This document shows, one piece after another, positions 25,222-33,461 of a stretch of DNA of 64,000 nt. This DNA comes from JBCCFW01 sp039029535 (lineage in GTDB: Bacteria > Acidobacteriota > JBCCFW01), in NCBI GenBank assembly GCA_039029535.1, contig JBCCFW010000011.1, positions 31,719 to 95,718 on the forward strand. The letters run 5' to 3'. The position numbers and the translations under genes are program-made. Positions within the stretch are counted from its first letter, which is position 1, and each line of letters begins with the position of its first letter. A model generated the notes under the pieces. That model searched no databases and was not told the origin of the DNA. It was given only the letters and a program-made list of their open reading frames with translations.

Positions 25222-25785
25222 ATGTCGGACTCTCTCGAGACCATCCTCAACGATCTCGCAAGCGGCGAGGAGTCGGCCGCCCACCGTCTGCTGCCCCTCG
25301 TGCACGACGAGCTGCGACGGCTCGCGGCGCGTCAGGCCGCGCGCTGGAAGCCGGGCGACAGCCTCCGTCCGACGGCGCTGGTCAACGAGGCCTGGCTGCG
25401 CCTGGCCGGCTCGAAGCCCCGCGTGTCGGGCAAGGCGCACTTCCTCGCGGTCGCCGCCAAGGCCATGCGCTCGGTGCTCATCGACCACGCGCGGGCCAAG
25501 CAGGCCGAGAAGCGTGGGGGTCAGGCCACGCCGGTGACCCTGGACGAGCACATCATCGACACCGGCGGAGGCGGCGTCGATCAGGTCGACCTGCTCGATC
25601 TCGAAGCGGCGATGAAGCGCCTCGGTGAGCGGGACGAGCGTCGGGCCCGACTCGTCGAGCTGCGCTTCTTCGGTGGTCTCAACATGGACGAGATCGCCGA
25701 GGTCCTGCAGGTGTCGAAGTCCACGGTGGAGAAGGACTGGGTCATCGCGCGCACGCGCCTGGCCCGCGAGCTCCAGGCGGAGTAA
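25222..25785 (+). CDS. ECF-type RNA polymerase sigma factor
   Basis: 187 residues from the ATG of MSDSLETIL; an ATG at 25207 would add 5. Region 2 is LLPLVHDELRRLAARQAAR...LRPTALVNEAWLRLAG, and region 4 has LRFFGGLNMDEIAEVLQVSKSTVEKDWVIARTRL. It belongs to the ECF group (PF07638 type) usually paired with a serine/threonine kinase rather than an anti-sigma factor. The kinase gene follows after 6 bases, so phosphorylation may control its activity. A CATGCT hexamer lies at 25207-25212, a possible -10. Targets are unknown; the adjacent secreted-protein cluster is a candidate. Confidence 0.93.
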   Translation: MSDSLETILNDLASGEESAAHRLLPLVHDELRRLAARQAARWKPGDSLRPTALVNEAWLRLAGSKPRVSGKAHFLAVAAKAMRSVLIDHARAKQAEKRGGQATPVTLDEHIIDTGGGGVDQVDLLDLEAAMKRLGERDERRARLVELRFFGGLNMDEIAEVLQVSKSTVEKDWVIARTRLARELQAE

Positions 25786-25791
25786 CCGACG

Positions 25792-28700
25792 GTGAGCGAC
25801 GACCGCTACGAGCGTGCGAACGACCTGTTCGTCGAGGCGCTCGGTCTCGACACGGCCGAGCGGGAGAGCTTTCTCAGCGCGAGCTGCGGTGACGACGCCG
25901 AGCTGCGCGCCGAGGTCGACTCCTTGCTCGCCCTCGCCGAGGCCGGACGTCAGCTCGGTGATTCGTCTCGCGTCGAGAAGGTGGTGGCCGCCCAGGCGGC
26001 CGAGCTCATTGACGACGCCACGCCGAGCTGGGTGCCCGAGCAGGTCGGCTCGTACCGCGTGCAGTCACTCATCGCCGAAGGCGGCATGGGTCTCGTTTAT
26101 CACGCCGAGCAGGAGAACCCGCGACGCAGCGTCGCCTTGAAGCTCATCCGCCCGGGCGTGGCCACGCCGAAGCTGCTGCGTCGTCTCGAGCTCGAGGCCC
26201 AGCTCCTCGCCCGGCTCCAGCACGAGGGCATCGCCCAGGTCCATGAAGCCGGCACGGCCGAGACGCCGATGGGGCCGCAGCCCTTCTTCGCCATGGAGCT
26301 CGTCCGCGGTGAGCCCCTCGACATCGCGGCCAAGGAGCTCGACCTCCGACAACGACTGGAGCTTCTGGCCACCACCTGCGACGCGGTGCACCACGCCCAC
26401 CAGAAGGGCGTCATCCACCGCGATCTCAAGCCCGCCAACATCCTCGTCGACGAACGGGGTCGACCCAAGGTCCTCGACTTCGGCATCGCCCGCGCGATGG
26501 ACAGCGACTTCAAGACGGCGACCATGCGCACCGAGATCGGACAGCTCCTCGGGACGCTCGCCTACATGAGCCCCGAGCAGCTCCGCGGTGATCAAGACGC
26601 CGTCGACACGCGCAGCGACGTGCACGCCCTCGGCATCACGGCCCACGAGATCCTCACCGGCAAGCTCCCACGCGAGCTGGATGATCACTCGCTGCCCGAA
26701 GCGATCGAGACCCTGTCGCGGGACGCGCCACGGCGTCTCTCCGCCGACCTGCCCGAGGACGTGCAGACCATCGTCCTCAAGGCGATCGAGTCGGACCCGA
26801 ACGACCGCTACCCGTCCGCCGCCGAGCTCGCCGCCGACATTCGACGCTTCTTGCGTGACGAGCCCATCCTCGCCCGGCCCCGCAGCACCCTGCATCAGCT
26901 TCGGCTGTGGTCGCGACGTCATCGCCCGCTCGTCATCAGCGCGAGCCTCGGCGTGCTGGCGCTCATCGCCGGCATCGTCGGCACGACCCTGCTCGCCTTC
27001 CGCGCCGCCGACCAGAGAGACGCCGCCCGACGTCAGGCCTACCGAGCCGAGCTCGCCCTCGCCGACAGCTCCTTGCGTGAGGGAGACGCCGGCCGGGCCG
27101 CCGAACGACTCGCGGCCGCACCCGAGGAGCTCCGTGGCTTCGAATGGGGCTATCTCCAGGGACTCCTGGACGAGAGCGTCTTCATGGTCGACCACGGAGA
27201 GGGCAAGGCCATGGGCGCGCTCTCCCGTGACGGACGAGTCCTGACGACGAACAACTTCCACCGTCCGACCGCTGGCGTCGAGTCACGCTGGTCTCGTCAC
27301 GACGTCGTGACCGGCCGCGTTCTCGCCAGCGGCAAGGCCACCGGCTACCACGCCCTTCTCTCGGACCACGGGCGCTTCCTCCAGTTCGGATCGAACCCGA
27401 CTCACTGGCACGTCATCGACCAGGACAGCGGTGAGACACACGCCGGTGTCGCCGAGCCTTGCTGCGAGCAGGAGGCACGACCGGCGGACTTCAGCAGCGA
27501 CGGCAGCTTGCTGCTCTACCAGGGCTACCACACCGGAGCGACCTGGGTGTACGTCGATGCCATCGGCACGCCGATGCGACGCGTCGCCGCCTGGTTCGAG
27601 CGGGAGCGTGTTCACGTCCTGGAGTTCTCCCCCGACGATGGCCGCATCGCACTCGGGAGCGAGCTGGGCAGCGTCTGGATCAGTGACGCCAAGACGGGTC
27701 AGCTCCTGGTGAAGACCGAGGGGCACGCCGATCAAGTCACCGCCATGGCCTGGTCCTTCGACGGCCGGCATCTCGTCAGCTGTGGGCTCGACTCACGCCT
27801 CAGGCACTGGGACACCCGATCGGGAGAGCTCCTTCACGAGCTCGAGATCGACGCGACCGACATTCGGGACGTTCACTCGAGGCCGGACGGACTCGAGGTC
27901 ATGGTCGCTGGCGACGACGGAGCCCTCCGCAGCTACGACCTCGCCAGCGGTGAGCTCCTGCGCACGCGACTCGGCCACGGGAGCAGCGCCATGTTCGGCC
28001 GGGAGCACGAGGGACGGCTGGTGACCGGCGACAGCGCGGGTCAGGTGCGCGTCTGGGACCTGACCGACGAGCGCACCCCCGGGATCCTGGGTCGACACGA
28101 CAGCTACGTCTATGCCCTCGCCTTCGACCCGTCAGGCAAGCGGCTCGCCAGCGTCGGCTGGGACGACTACCTCCGCATCTGGTCGGTGCCCGACGGCGAG
28201 GAGCTGCAGCGCTTCGAGCTCGGCATGGTCGAGCGCCAGCAACACCTGACTCCGGGCCGACACGCGGCCTGGAGTCACGACGGCCGCTACCTCGCCGCCC
28301 TGGCCGGTCGCTATCACCCGGACATGGTCCTACGCACCTGGGACCTCGAGAGCGGCGAGCTGCTCCGCGAGATCGTGGGCAAGGACGTCGGGCGGAGCAT
28401 GGTCGACTTCACGGCGGACGGGCTCGCGGTCGTCGAGCGAACCTATGGCGGGCTCTGTTACTGGGGCGTCGCTTCCGAGGAAGACGACGTGCAGGCGGAC
28501 ACCGAGTTCGATCCACGCTCGTTCATTCGAAGCCCGGACGACAGTCTCATCGCCCTCGGCGACTACAACGGCCCGGTCGAGCTCATGGACGCGCAGCATC
28601 AGCGGCGATGGAAGCAGGCCGGTCACGTGCAGGAGGTCAACGACGTCGCCTTCTCCGCCGATGGCCGGCTCCTGGCATCGGGAGGCACCGACGAGACGAT

Positions 28701-28983
28701 TCGGATCTGGGACGTCGACGACGGCACCCTGCTGGCCGTGCTCGAGGGTCACGTCGGTGAGGTCTTCGCCCTCGCGTTCTCACCGGACGGCACCCGCCTG
28801 GCGTCGGGCGGTCGCGACGCGATCATCCGTCTCTGGGACACCGAGAAGCACGACGTGCTGCTTCAGCTCCGCGGTCACGAGGAGTACGTCCACGACCTGG
28901 CGTTCAGCCCGGATGGGCGTCACTTGGTCAGCGCGTCGGGTGATCGGACGGTGCGGATTTGGAGTGCAGCCGAAGAGCGTTGA
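25792..28983 (+). CDS. Ser/Thr protein kinase with membrane helix and C-terminal WD40 propeller
   Basis: 1063 residues. The Hanks-type kinase domain (about 85-350) has the Gly loop AEGGMGLVY, Lys117 in VALKLI, HRDLKPAN (His209-Arg-Asp211) and DFG from Asp229, so it should be active. A single membrane helix lies at about 378-402, after a basic stretch (WSRRHRP). The outer part holds WD40 repeats, clear from about 550 to the end (IRIWDVDDGTLLAVLEGH, IRLWDTEKHDVLL). The WD40 part would sit outside the cytoplasm and may sense a ligand. GGAG precedes the GTG start. Pairing with the ECF gene is a well-known arrangement in Acidobacteriota and Planctomycetota. Confidence 0.94.
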   Translation: MSDDRYERANDLFVEALGLDTAERESFLSASCGDDAELRAEVDSLLALAEAGRQLGDSSRVEKVVAAQAAELIDDATPSWVPEQVGSYRVQSLIAEGGMGLVYHAEQENPRRSVALKLIRPGVATPKLLRRLELEAQLLARLQHEGIAQVHEAGTAETPMGPQPFFAMELVRGEPLDIAAKELDLRQRLELLATTCDAVHHAHQKGVIHRDLKPANILVDERGRPKVLDFGIARAMDSDFKTATMRTEIGQLLGTLAYMSPEQLRGDQDAVDTRSDVHALGITAHEILTGKLPRELDDHSLPEAIETLSRDAPRRLSADLPEDVQTIVLKAIESDPNDRYPSAAELAADIRRFLRDEPILARPRSTLHQLRLWSRRHRPLVISASLGVLALIAGIVGTTLLAFRAADQRDAARRQAYRAELALADSSLREGDAGRAAERLAAAPEELRGFEWGYLQGLLDESVFMVDHGEGKAMGALSRDGRVLTTNNFHRPTAGVESRWSRHDVVTGRVLASGKATGYHALLSDHGRFLQFGSNPTHWHVIDQDSGETHAGVAEPCCEQEARPADFSSDGSLLLYQGYHTGATWVYVDAIGTPMRRVAAWFERERVHVLEFSPDDGRIALGSELGSVWISDAKTGQLLVKTEGHADQVTAMAWSFDGRHLVSCGLDSRLRHWDTRSGELLHELEIDATDIRDVHSRPDGLEVMVAGDDGALRSYDLASGELLRTRLGHGSSAMFGREHEGRLVTGDSAGQVRVWDLTDERTPGILGRHDSYVYALAFDPSGKRLASVGWDDYLRIWSVPDGEELQRFELGMVERQQHLTPGRHAAWSHDGRYLAALAGRYHPDMVLRTWDLESGELLREIVGKDVGRSMVDFTADGLAVVERTYGGLCYWGVASEEDDVQADTEFDPRSFIRSPDDSLIALGDYNGPVELMDAQHQRRWKQAGHVQEVNDVAFSADGRLLASGGTDETIRIWDVDDGTLLAVLEGHVGEVFALAFSPDGTRLASGGRDAIIRLWDTEKHDVLLQLRGHEEYVHDLAFSPDGRHLVSASGDRTVRIWSAAEER

Positions 28984-29399
28984 CTCCCAGTCGATGAGCT
29001 CTGGATTTGATTCCGTCGCGGCCCATCAATCTTCTTTTTCAGCCGCGATCTCGCAGAGAGCGGGAGACAGGAGAGGTCGTGACGGCTCAATCAGCTGAGC
29101 TGTCTGGGTGACGCTCTAGGTTAAGAGTGACCCTGCAGCCGCCGCTCCTTCCGCCAGAGGACTGCCGCGTCGAGCACCACGCCACGGCATACGGGCCCCT
29201 TCAGTGTCTTCATCGAACACGCAGGCAGTGGCCCTTCGTTTTCGACATGTGCAGTAGAAAACTGCAGTACAGGCGCTGGCCCTGATTCGGTCGCTTTCTC
29301 TTGGAGTAGGTCTTCCAATTGCCGGAAAGACATACAAACATAAGAAATCGGTCATAATAGGCCGAACGTTGTTAGGTCGAGAATGGAGACTGCCGCCAC
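28984..29399. other. Gene-free left flank of the defence island
   Basis: This 416-base stretch holds no convincing gene. A 70-codon minus-strand frame (29121-29333) has no ribosome-binding site and no recognised family. Base use shifts here: A/T-rich runs appear (for example 29325-29360) that are rare elsewhere. A CATAAT hexamer (29353-29358), 41 bases before the hamA start, could be the -10 of the defence operon. I saw no integrase remnant, tRNA end or clear direct repeat shared with the right flank. Confidence 0.5.
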
Positions 29400-30353
29400 G
29401 TGCCAGCAACCGAACTTGAGAGCATTGCTCGCTCTCTGCTGGGCAAGACCCGCAATCAGAGCGAGCTACTTCGAAATCTGTTCTGGTCACCTGAGCGCGA
29501 CTCAGCTCAGGGGTGCACATTCGGTCTCCACGTCCTGCGATCGGATGGCAATGGACGGCCAATGGTCAGTCAGCTGTGTGCCCAAATGCTCACTCTTGCT
29601 CTCGACTACTGCATCCCTCGAGGAAAAGCGGAAGCAGCCCAATCCCAGCTCGAGCTAACGGGCTCTTATAGATCAATTGCCGCCTTAGTGAGCGAGGCTC
29701 GCAGCCTGTTATCGGATGTGGAAATGAGCGGGGAGCTGGGTGAGCTGCTGCTGTTCGCCCTCACCGAGTCTGTACTCGAGTACCCACAGTGCGTCGCAAA
29801 GATGTCTCTGAAGACTAACACGCGTGTTCATTTCCACGGCCTGGATGGAATCTACGCGAGTGCATCACCCTCAGGAAGGCTGCGGCTTCACTTCGGGGAG
29901 TCCAAGATCTACTCATCGATCCGGGAAGCTATCTCGGAGGCAGTAGATTCGCTCTCCGAGTTCTTGAGTGACGCAGGGTTCACTGGGCGTGCTCGCCGTG
30001 ACTATTGCCTTCTGACGGACAACCTTGACTTGGGCGATCAAGCTCTCAATGAAGCAGTGCTCGCTTACCTGGACCCGAGCAGCAGATCTTACGGCGCCCC
30101 CGAGATCTGTGCTGTCGCCCTGGTCGGTGGAGATCACGCCCCCTTCCCCCGAATCGACGTGGCCCGCTTCGATGAAGAACCAGGAGTACCAGAGTCGGTT
30201 CACGACTTCTATTCGATGTCCAAGACAAGTCTATGCAAGGCGATCCGCAAGGCGAAACTGACTGACTTCCGCTTCGATACCTTTGTCCTGCCTTTCGAGA
30301 GCGCTTCAAGCCTTCGGGGGAGCTTCCAGAATCTCATCAAGGTAGAGCGGTGA
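29400..30353 (+). CDS. hamA: Hachiman defence nuclease HamA (DUF1837)
   Basis: 317 residues. The central part matches DUF1837: E112-L-G-E115 in SGELGELLLFALTES, Asp149 in HGLDGIYAS, and E167-S-K169 in HFGESKIYSS followed by a helix AISEAVDSLSEF. Together these give the D...ExK signature of the PD-(D/E)xK nuclease fold, with an upstream acidic residue. In Hachiman systems HamA is the effector that degrades DNA when released by HamB on sensing phage-related damage. The next gene overlaps by 4 bases (GTGA) and encodes the expected HamB helicase, which makes the call firm. The GTG start has GGAG about 12 bases upstream. Codon use differs from neighbours (more CTA, TTA and AGA), pointing to horizontal transfer. 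Confidence 0.88.
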   Translation: MPATELESIARSLLGKTRNQSELLRNLFWSPERDSAQGCTFGLHVLRSDGNGRPMVSQLCAQMLTLALDYCIPRGKAEAAQSQLELTGSYRSIAALVSEARSLLSDVEMSGELGELLLFALTESVLEYPQCVAKMSLKTNTRVHFHGLDGIYASASPSGRLRLHFGESKIYSSIREAISEAVDSLSEFLSDAGFTGRARRDYCLLTDNLDLGDQALNEAVLAYLDPSSRSYGAPEICAVALVGGDHAPFPRIDVARFDEEPGVPESVHDFYSMSKTSLCKAIRKAKLTDFRFDTFVLPFESASSLRGSFQNLIKVER

Positions 30354-32902
30354 CTAACTCGTGGAGCAAGGTCGCAGAGAAACTGCTTGCGAACACAGCC
30401 GTAGCTACGTCCTTCGCCGAGGCTAGAGCGATTGTTTGCGCCAACCAACTTGGTATCGAGCGCGAGAGCATTGAGGTCGACTGGCCTGCGCTACTCGAGT
30501 GGTCGGCAGCTCTCGCGCTCAGCGAGGAGCCGGAGCACGCAACCAATGCACTACTCGGTGCCACCGCCGCGTTGCTAACTGGACCTGAATACGAGTATGC
30601 GGCCGCAGTAAGGCAGGTGCTGCTTAACGCTGGTAACGGTGTGGCAGCTGAGGTCTTTACCGAGCGCGGACCTGCAGGACTAGCGTCGATTCTGAACGAC
30701 CGCAGATCTCGACTTGCTAGTTCTGTGATCGTTGGGTCCACTTTTCGGCCCGCCACCAGATTCCAGACGTCGATCTGGAAGGCGCTTCATACCCAGAAAC
30801 CTCTAGCGCTATCCGGTCCCACCTCTTGCGGAAAGTCATTCTTGCTAAAGGAGTGGCTAGCTGACCTGCTCGACCAAAATCCGAATTTTAACATCGCCTA
30901 CCTTGTTCCGTCTCGCGCCTTGATCCGACAGGTGGGTCGAGATCTGATGTCCTCATTGAGTCGCGTGGAGAAGCGGCCCCGAATCGTGGTACTCCCAAGT
31001 CAGTATGACCCACAGTTAGCTCCGAACGTCTTTGTAATGACTCAAGAGCGATTCGATCGTCTCCTATCCACAGCCGCAGGGCCCTTGCCACTCTCGGCTC
31101 TCGTAGTTGATGAAGCACACAAGATTGTCGAGTCAGACCGCGGTGGGCTACTACGCAAGATCCGAGACGAGGTGATTCGAACTCAACCCGATTGCAGGGT
31201 TGTGATGGCATGCCCATATGTTGAGAACCCCGAGGTCCTTCTGCCTGAAGCGAGCGCGCAGGCCCTACAAAGCAAGACCCCTACGGTGGTCCAGAACCTC
31301 GTGTGGGCACAGAAGAGCCGAGGTCGACGTTGGTCCTTGCGGGTGATTCACGGGGACCAACCCATAGAGCTGCCGGAACTGACTCTAGATGAGACAGTGG
31401 ACTCCCACAAAGCGACGGCGGCCATCTCGGTGAAGCTGAGTTCCGGCAGGCCTGGCACGATCGTCTTTGCCAACGGGCCGGCGGAGGCTGAGACACTCGC
31501 GACTCTCATCAGCGGGTTGCTCAAGAACGAGGGGCTAGCATCTCCTGCGCAGGAGCTATTGGAACTTGCGGAGCTCAGCCGGACCCACATTCATCGAGAC
31601 TACACACTTGCGGAGACTGTCACGTCGGGAGTCGGATTTCACTACGGCCCAATGCCAGAGATCCTCAGGCGCGAACAAGAGCGACTCTTCGCTGACGGCA
31701 CCTTGCCGATTCTCGTATGCACGGCCACTCTGCTCGAGGGAGTGAATCTGCCTTGTCGGTTACTTGTTGTCCGAGGCCCCAAGGAGGGCAGGAAGACACC
31801 AATGGCCCCGCAGACTTTCTGGAATCTCGCCGGGCGAGCGGGCCGGTTGGGAAAGGACAAGTCTGGCACGGTAGTTGTTATCGATCCACATATCGAGAAG
31901 CAGTGGCCTAACGGCCCGCCCACGGCAAGCGTAGGCCTGCACCTCGACCGACCGGGCACGGAGTTGGCCAGCGATGCGCTACGACTCGTTGCCTACTCGC
32001 ACGAGACAGATGCGGAATCCAATCGCAGTCCGGTGTTCGAGCAGGCTCTTGGCGAGCTCGTAAACGCGCAGCATCTCTTCGATTCACTTGAAGCTGTAGA
32101 GTGGTGGAGGCGACTTCCACTTCACGCTCAACGCCAGCTTGCCGATCGGGCAAAGGCACTTCTTGGTGACAATGGTGTGCCCGGAGATCTAGCTCGACGC
32201 CACAGCACTGTGAACCCAGTGTTTATTGGACAGCTAGTGAGGTGGCTGAAGGGCAAGTCCGTAGAGGAACTGATAGCCCTCAGTCCGGTAGGACCAGCCG
32301 AACCCAATGCTGCTCTGAAGCTAGCGGAGGATATGGCCCGTTGCGACCGCTGGCTCGGCAGCGACTTCGGCGGAGACAAAGCGCGCAACTACAAGGCTAA
32401 TCTCACTATCAAATGGGCGCGCGGGGAACGGCTATCCCGCATCCTGGACGAGCGAGTGCGCTGGGTGCGAAGGCATAAGAGCAAGGGGAGCAGCACGGCG
32501 GCGGTCATTCGAGACGTCTTCAAGGTGATTGACGAGTTCGCGCGATTCAAGGTCCCGAAGTACGTCGGTTGCTATGCCGGCTGCATCAGTTTGTGTCTTC
32601 GCGAGCAAGGTCTGACCGACTTGTCGGCGGAAGTCGATGGTCTCGAAGAACAGTACGAAGTAGGGGCCGCGGAAAGGACAACGATGTCGCTGATGAGCGT
32701 CGGACTCTCACGGACCGCTGCAGTTGAAGTTGCTCGGCTCATTCCTCGTTCAGAGATGTCAATGATCGATGTGATCAATTGGATCCAGAGCGCAAACCTG
32801 GATGCGCTCGACATTCCTCCTGTGGTTGCCCGAGAAGCGCGCGCCGCTGCCGAAGAGACCGGCAGCTATTATGCGATCGGAGGTTGGAACGATGCCAGCT
32901 AG
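30350..32902 (+). CDS. hamB: Hachiman defence helicase HamB (SF2, Ski2-like)
   Basis: 850 residues, typical for HamB. Walker A is SGPTSCGKS (about 154-162), motif II VVDEAHK (DEAH about 253), then TATLLEGVNLP (motif V) and NLAGRAGRLG (motif VI, about 492-501). The distribution of motifs is that of Ski2-like superfamily 2 helicases. In known Hachiman systems HamB holds HamA inactive and, on loading at damaged or phage-altered DNA, frees the nuclease. The N-terminal ~130 residues are helical and system-specific. The GTG start overlaps the hamA stop. It shares the shifted codon use of hamA, which supports transfer of the pair as one unit. Confidence 0.9.
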   Translation: MTNSWSKVAEKLLANTAVATSFAEARAIVCANQLGIERESIEVDWPALLEWSAALALSEEPEHATNALLGATAALLTGPEYEYAAAVRQVLLNAGNGVAAEVFTERGPAGLASILNDRRSRLASSVIVGSTFRPATRFQTSIWKALHTQKPLALSGPTSCGKSFLLKEWLADLLDQNPNFNIAYLVPSRALIRQVGRDLMSSLSRVEKRPRIVVLPSQYDPQLAPNVFVMTQERFDRLLSTAAGPLPLSALVVDEAHKIVESDRGGLLRKIRDEVIRTQPDCRVVMACPYVENPEVLLPEASAQALQSKTPTVVQNLVWAQKSRGRRWSLRVIHGDQPIELPELTLDETVDSHKATAAISVKLSSGRPGTIVFANGPAEAETLATLISGLLKNEGLASPAQELLELAELSRTHIHRDYTLAETVTSGVGFHYGPMPEILRREQERLFADGTLPILVCTATLLEGVNLPCRLLVVRGPKEGRKTPMAPQTFWNLAGRAGRLGKDKSGTVVVIDPHIEKQWPNGPPTASVGLHLDRPGTELASDALRLVAYSHETDAESNRSPVFEQALGELVNAQHLFDSLEAVEWWRRLPLHAQRQLADRAKALLGDNGVPGDLARRHSTVNPVFIGQLVRWLKGKSVEELIALSPVGPAEPNAALKLAEDMARCDRWLGSDFGGDKARNYKANLTIKWARGERLSRILDERVRWVRRHKSKGSSTAAVIRDVFKVIDEFARFKVPKYVGCYAGCISLCLREQGLTDLSAEVDGLEEQYEVGAAERTTMSLMSVGLSRTAAVEVARLIPRSEMSMIDVINWIQSANLDALDIPPVVAREARAAAEETGSYYAIGGWNDAS

Positions 32903-33461
32903 AGCGTCCCTCCATGATCCGTGAACGGCCCGAAGCCAAGCATGGCGTAGACGAGCAACGGTCCGAGTCCGAGGCAGACGGTGCACCGCGAATCGAGCGA
33001 GCCGTCACACCACGAGTCACGTAGAAGCGCATAGTGTCGTCAGCCTCGTTCCTCCAGGCGTTCCCGCGGACTTGGAGAACGGTTGAGGAGCGCTAACCCT
33101 CGATCCGTGGGCTCCGGGACTTGAGTTCTTTCTGGCTCACCAGTTCGGGAGCAGCGTGTCGCGCGAAGCATCGGGGCCGAAGAAAGCACGGGAACGCGAG
33201 CTCGTTCCTGGATAGCGACAAACACGCCGGACTCTCTTAGCTTTCCGACCTCCGAAGAGCCAGGGGGGCCTAGTTGACTTAGATTCACCCTTGGTCGACA
33301 GTGACTTCGACATCGTCGATCGATGGCTGAGGCGCGCGGGCCGCGACGACGTTGGAGAGCGCCCCTGCAGGGGCGACTCATGATGAGACGAACGGGGTGA
33401 TCTTCGTCTCCCTCCACCATCCCCAGCTCTTGCTGGGCCATTGCTGTCGATTGAAGACAGG
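32903..33461. other. Gene-free right flank of the defence island
   Basis: About 560 bases with no convincing gene. A 168-codon minus-strand frame (33040-33546) runs into the next real gene and has a low-complexity, shadow-like product. GC content recovers gradually towards 33400. The only structure I can point to is a 16-base palindrome at 33360-33375. It may contain decayed sequence from the insertion, but I recognise no transposase or integrase fragment. The promoter of the next gene must lie near its right end. Confidence 0.5.
33360..33375. promoter_or_regulatory. 16-base perfect palindrome upstream of the transglutaminase-like gene
   Basis: CGCCCCTGCAGGGGCG is its own reverse complement over all 16 bases. 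It lies about 86 bases before the ATG at 33462. It could be an operator for a dimeric regulator; it has no loop, so it is a poor RNA hairpin. No matching second copy was noticed in the window. Confidence 0.4.

Noticed and set aside
21991..25551. 1186-codon minus-strand open frame
   Set aside because: It lies opposite the FG-GAP protein and the sigma factor gene. Its product is Glu/Arg/Val/Asp-rich low complexity, as expected when a GC-rich coding strand is read in reverse; the plus-strand product has a signal peptide and clear domains.
29121..29333. 70-codon minus-strand frame in the left flank of the island
   Set aside because: The ATG has no Shine-Dalgarno and the product no recognisable domain; it could be real, but support is too weak.
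28984..33461. Attachment-site repeats or integrase remnants around the Hachiman pair
   Set aside because: I compared the two flanks by eye and found no clear direct repeat, tRNA end or integrase-like frame.
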